The translations under genes and the position numbers were made by a program. Below are positions 14,588 through 14,804 of a DNA stretch of 14,804 nt, piece by piece (positions within the stretch are counted from its first letter, which is position 1; each line of letters opens with the position of its first letter). The stretch is from G039029935 sp039029935 (lineage in GTDB: Bacteria > Chloroflexota > Anaerolineae > Caldilineales > Caldilineaceae): NCBI GenBank assembly GCA_039029935.1, contig JBCCFC010000177.1, positions 1-14,804 of the forward strand, written 5' to 3'. The notes beneath the pieces are model-generated. The model worked only from the letters and a program-made list of their open reading frames with translations. It had not been told where the DNA came from and did not search any database.

Positions 14588-14804
14588 TTATCCTGCCTCA
14601 CTTCCTGCTAGCTCATCATCACCATACAGTTCACGTCTACGCACCGCCGACGGCCATAATCCTTCCGGGCGAGTCAACATCATGTAGATGAGTAGCGCAC
14701 CGTAGATGAGGAGACGATATTCGGAAAATTCGCGCAGCAGTTCGGGGAGGCCAATCAACGCCGCCGCACCCACGACGATGCCGGGGATACTGCCAAGCCC
14801 GCCG
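14588..14804 (-). CDS. livM: Branched-chain amino acid-type ABC transporter permease LivM (C-terminal end only)
   Basis: Only the last 71 residues are in the window; the reading frame is open to the right edge. GGLGSIPGIVVGAAAL, the segment LPELLREFSEYRLLIYGALLIYMMLTRPEGLWPS and a charged cytoplasmic tail are typical of the LivM permease C-terminus, including the conserved gly-rich loop and the RPEGL motif after the last membrane helix. It would form half of the membrane channel, together with LivH (not seen). It lies upstream of, and is co-transcribed with, livG. Confidence 0.88.
   Translation of the reverse strand, partial: GGLGSIPGIVVGAAALIGLPELLREFSEYRLLIYGALLIYMMLTRPEGLWPSAVRRRELYGDDELAGSEAG

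Overview
The window looks like a piece of a Chloroflexota chromosome (Anaerolineae/Caldilineae-like), at roughly 50% GC. This is inferred from four things: a large secreted subtilase ending in a YLPLIVNQ tail, a relic of an NB-ARC regulator of the type common in that phylum, dispersed hairpin repeats that translate as DADLQSV/TDCKSV/RFAIGG, and intergenic arrays of 7-8 bp units. No rRNA, tRNA or CRISPR was seen.

Layout, left to right. Positions 1-371 are AT-rich leader DNA with a probable terminator and a candidate promoter. Next comes a plus-strand secreted S8 protease (372-3809) carrying an I9 propeptide, a CHRD domain and a D/M-rich loop. A quasi-palindromic array of 8-bp units follows (3813-3911), then a DraG/ARH-type ADP-ribosylglycohydrolase (3932-4834). 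That gene overlaps, tail to tail by 7 bp, a minus-strand D-2-hydroxyacid dehydrogenase-like gene (4828-5823), which has a near-consensus sigma-70 promoter at 5899-5927. A small accessory island occupies 6071-7370: a TumA/TumE-like toxin-antitoxin pair whose toxin is broken by one extra base, a fragment of an NB-ARC ATPase that begins right after the toxin stop, and three copies of a CCGATT-TGC-AATCGG hairpin repeat. One copy supplies the C-terminal tail and stop codon of the next gene.

From 7329 to the right edge everything is on the minus strand and reads right to left: livM (3' end only), livG, livF, hyuA, hyuB, pncB. The spacing is tight (5 bp livM-livG, 5 bp hyuB-pncB), so this reads as one or two transcription units. 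They join a branched-chain-amino-acid-type ABC importer, a two-subunit hydantoinase/oxoprolinase and nicotinate phosphoribosyltransferase. A plausible joint role is import and ATP-dependent opening of a cyclic amide or lactam, possibly linked to NAD salvage, but the substrate cannot be read from sequence. Two non-coding elements interrupt the array: a 7/8-bp quasi-palindrome between livG and livF (13681-13793), and a 164-bp MITE-like element with terminal inverted repeats between livF and hyuA (12767-12930). Each arm of the latter appears to have gained a different small hairpin.

The main points of interest are the nested MITE-like element, the periodic quasi-palindromes, repeat capture by the pncB coding sequence, the decayed toxin/NB-ARC island, and the unusual liv-hyuAB-pncB gene order.
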